Below are positions 61,753-64,000 of a DNA stretch of 64,000 nt, in pieces. Under the pieces are notes generated by a model. The model saw only the letters and a list, made by a program, of their open reading frames with translations. It ran no database searches and was not told the origin of the DNA. How positions within the stretch are numbered: position 1 is the stretch's first letter; each line of letters opens with the position of its first letter. The translations under genes and the position numbers were made by a program. The DNA comes from Exercitatus varius (lineage in GTDB: Bacteria; Pseudomonadota; Gammaproteobacteria; Enterobacterales; Pasteurellaceae), in NCBI RefSeq assembly GCF_029577735.1, contig NZ_JARQTO010000016.1:1-64000 (forward strand). Reading direction: 5' to 3'.

Positions 61753-62348
61753 TAAATATTCTCCACAAAATTTTTCAACAACTGCGCTCCGTTTTTGCCC
61801 GAACGCTCAGGGTGGAACTGCACGCCATAAAAGTTTTTGCTCGCAATCGCCGCCGAAAAATCCACGCCATAGTTGCTGGTCGCGATAGTGTTTTCATTCG
61901 GCAACACCGCATAACTATGCACAAAATAGAAATGGCTGTCTTGCTCAATACCAGCAAACAACGGATGATCCGCCGCATAACGCACACGGTTCCAGCCCAT
62001 ATGCGGCAACGGCAAGCCTGTATTCGGAATTAACTCCGTTTTACCGCTCATCAGGCGCAAAGTTTCCACATTGCCCTCGGTGGAAAATTCCGTCATCAGC
62101 TGCATCCCCAAACAGATCCCAAGCATCGGTTGAGTAGCGTTTTGGATAGTTTCAATCAGCTGACGATCCTGCAGATTTTTCATCGCCGCAATCGCCGTCC
62201 CCACGCCTGGTAACAACAATTTATCCGCCGATTTGATTTTTGCCAAATCACGGCTAATTTCCGCTTGAATCCCCAAACGGTCGAATGCAAATTTTACAGA
62301 AGACAGGTTTGCACAGCCTGTGCCGATGATGGTGAGATGTTGTGTCAT
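61752..62348 (-). CDS. hisH: Imidazole glycerol phosphate synthase glutaminase subunit HisH
   Basis: Glutaminase partner of HisF. In 198 residues, the triad is Cys in GICLGMQLM (near 77), His and Glu in GVQFHPERSG (near 180). It is the first his gene reached from the right; the expected hisB upstream is replaced by A+T-rich DNA, with an uptake signal and no obvious strong promoter between. Confidence 0.96.
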   Translation of the reverse strand: MTQHLTIIGTGCANLSSVKFAFDRLGIQAEISRDLAKIKSADKLLLPGVGTAIAAMKNLQDRQLIETIQNATQPMLGICLGMQLMTEFSTEGNVETLRLMSGKTELIPNTGLPLPHMGWNRVRYAADHPLFAGIEQDSHFYFVHSYAVLPNENTIATSNYGVDFSAAIASKNFYGVQFHPERSGKNGAQLLKNFVENI

Positions 62349-62424
62349 AATATTTCCTATAAAACGTTCAAAAAATTGACCGCACTTTTAATAATTTTTG
62401 AGGTAAATTAGCTTAAACATCGCT

Positions 62425-63320
62425 TTATAGAGCCTGTTTAACTAAGCTCATTATATATTCTAAATTTTTACTATCTTCAATGAGTAATTCATAATCACCC
62501 GTTCCCCAATGACCTGTTTGAGAAACATCCCGAGCTAAATTTTTAGGATCGTCAAGTTTCCCCGAAACAAGATTAATCCAAAGTTTAAGCGCTTTTTTCT
62601 GTAAGTGTATTGCAGCAATATTTCTTTCTGTTTTAAATACCATATACAGCTTTTTAGGTTCAATATTGATATCATTATTTAAATTTAGAATAGCATTTTT
62701 AAAAGTCATATATAGATCCTGAATATCTTCGGATTTATCTTTTAAGTGATCTTCTTCACTATACACTTTTAATTCTTTTAGCGTATTAATTTCCCCCTTA
62801 TTTTTTATAGAGTTAATGCTTGGAGAGGCTTTGGATTTTTTTATAGAACTTACATAGATAATACCATCTTCAAATTGTTTTACTGTCCATAACTCAATCG
62901 GCAAGTCTTTAAAGTTAGAAGCTTGAATTTGAAAATCGGTAAATGATGATGAAATAAAAATAACTTTAGATTGAGACCAATCTACATCACTTCGTTTTAA
63001 ATTCTTATTTTTCTTTTCATTATACTCAATAATGAAATCAGCTTTGTACTCCAACATTAAATTAAGGTAAGAAATACCTTGATCTATGACACTGATATTT
63101 TGACTGCGTTTATATTCAATAATAACAAAAGAGTTATTTTCCGGATCAAATGCTAATGTATCAATTCTACTATTTTTTATAGTGAATTCACTTGAGATAA
63201 AGTGATAGTCTGTAATTTTAGATAAGTTTTTTCAAATAAATTTTGTAAGTACCTTTCTTTTTCAAAAGGTTTATCATGTAAGAGAGATAATTTACCATTT
63301 ATATTTTTAAAGATACGCAT
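62425..63320 (-). pseudogene. Frameshifted PD-(D/E)XK nuclease-like gene with C-terminal DUF5655-like domain
   Basis: Minus-strand translation from ATG 63320 begins MRIFKNINGKLSLLHDKPFE and runs 31 codons before leaving frame at a run of six A (63227-63232 on the plus strand). One extra base there would restore one frame of 298 residues to the stop at 62425. The rejoined protein holds D54 and E69-x-K71 in SRIDTLAFDP...FVIIEYK, the PD-(D/E)XK catalytic pattern, and a C-terminal SQTGHWGTGDYELLI typical of DUF5655. The intact part alone (M89 onward) has 210 residues. A+T-rich. Could be decay, a phase-variable tract or a sequencing error. Confidence 0.7.
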
Positions 63321-63340
63321 AAGTTATAATTCCATTATAA

Positions 63341-63529
63341 TTATTCAACTTTAATATTCTCTTTTTGCAAAATGAACCGATCTTGCTCTTGCTGTTCTTC
63401 TTCAAAAATCCGCTTGCCGATATGCCAATACATTAGCACCTATTGGAAATCCACCGCTCGAATTGCGGTTTCGTGGGATTGAAGAATAATTTGTTTGATG
63501 TCGGTGGCTATAAGGTTTGTTATTAGCAC
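63341..63529 (-). pseudogene. Remnant resembling N-terminus of a YhcG (DUF1016) nuclease
   Basis: Minus strand from a GTG at 63529 with AGGAG upstream: MLITNLIATDIKQIILQSHE, then TAIRAVDFQ, an in-frame TAG, and, in the same frame, VLMYWHIGKRIFEEEQQEQ, before a stop at 63341. The YWxIGKRIxEEEQ pattern is characteristic of the YhcG N-terminal domain. The catalytic C-terminal part is missing. It ends 20 bases before the broken nuclease gene. Confidence 0.55.
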
Positions 63530-63685
63530 TTTTACTCCTGTTGATTAAATACAAAAATTTACAGCGAATAAATAATGAATTTTTGTAGTTTGTATTAGAT
63601 AATAGCAAACATATTATGTTTTTTCCTATAAAACATCCAAAAGTTGATCTTGTTTTAATTATATTTCATAAAGTTTGTCTATTAG

Positions 63686-64000
63686 TTATTGAGAGAAAGT
63701 ATTTCTCTTAATAAATTTATTATATCTTACATATAATTTATTATAATTGATATTTTGAGAGAATGCTCTATCGTCAAACCCACGCAATATTTTTATTAAT
63801 AAATGATCTGCGATGTTATATACATCTTCATCTTCCAATAAAGATATATCTATTTCTCTATTATTATGCATCGTATCAAATAATTCCTTAACAAATGGAT
63901 TTTTGCTAAAATTAATAGAGATTTTTTCTTTATTTATTATTAACATATCTTCTTCATTTAAGACATTTTCTAGAAGTAAAATTTCTAAAAATTTTAGATC
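63686..64000 (-). CDS. Partial hypothetical protein, cut by window edge
   Basis: The frame is open from the right edge to a stop at 63686, giving at least 104 residues ending in YNKFIKRNTFSQ. A Met at 63946 has no clear ribosome site and the 18 codons before it are open and coding-like (EILLLENVLNEED), so this is most likely the C-terminus of a longer gene. Very A+T-rich, acidic to basic mix, no family recognized. The gap 63530-63685 shows only an ACAAAAATT/AATTTTTGT hairpin. Confidence 0.5.
   Translation of the reverse strand, partial: DLKFLEILLLENVLNEEDMLIINKEKISINFSKNPFVKELFDTMHNNREIDISLLEDEDVYNIADHLLIKILRGFDDRAFSQNINYNKLYVRYNKFIKRNTFSQ

Overview
The window reads as chromosomal DNA of a member of the Pasteurellaceae. 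The main evidence is the nine-base DNA uptake signal AAGTGCGGT (or its complement ACCGCACTT), which I count about 45 times on the two strands, where chance would give less than one. This is the Haemophilus influenzae (Hin) type, not the Actinobacillus pleuropneumoniae type. Gene order also matches H. influenzae in many blocks (adk-ampG-galE, aspS-nudB-yebC-ruvC, comNOPQ-recC, znuBC-mepM). A succinate-producing rumen relative such as Basfia/Mannheimia succiniciproducens is a plausible source, but that is inference.

Layout, left to right. 0-7.1 kb: zinc permease genes znuBC, the murein endopeptidase mepM, and a four-gene iron-siderophore ABC importer behind a Fur-like box. 7.1-10.6 kb: a MITE-like insertion, adk, an AmpG-family transporter and galE. 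10.9-18 kb: fumarate reductase frdABCD, rpsO, priC, a Na+/H+ antiporter-family permease, rnt and gloA. 18-27 kb: glpT with a CRP site, cmoA, aspS, nudB, yebC, a lipoprotein and ruvCAB. 27-35 kb: cytochrome bd oxidase cydABX and the envelope complex ybgC-tolQRAB-pal. 35.3-35.6 kb: three tandem tRNA-Lys genes. 36-41.7 kb: a four-gene prepilin-like competence cluster (comNOPQ) leading into recC. 41.7-48.7 kb: mltA, tcdA, znuA, ydbH-ynbE and epmA. 48.8-57.4 kb: a membrane phosphoesterase, a TRIC-like channel, xseA, ppiB, cysS, yafJ, uraA and upp. 57.5-62.3 kb: the distal half of the histidine operon (hisH, hisA, hisF, hisIE on the minus strand) with three non-his genes inserted. 62.4-64 kb: A+T-rich accessory DNA with broken nuclease genes and a gene cut by the window edge.

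Functionally this is mostly core genome: anaerobic respiration (frd, cyd), metal import (znu, siderophore), envelope integrity (Tol-Pal, MepM, MltA, YdbH-YnbE), recombination and repair (RuvABC, RecC, ExoVII) and natural transformation (com genes plus uptake signals). Many genes end in hairpins built from two inverted uptake signals, which double as terminators.

The most unusual parts are: a 163-bp inverted-repeat element with a perfect 8-bp target duplication; a 93-bp three-hairpin repeat carrying an uptake signal, present in two near-identical full copies plus partial copies; an A+T-rich orphan gene spliced tightly into the his operon between hisF and hisIE; and, at the right end, a PD-(D/E)XK nuclease gene broken by one missing base in a homopolymer next to a remnant resembling the N-terminus of a YhcG-type nuclease.
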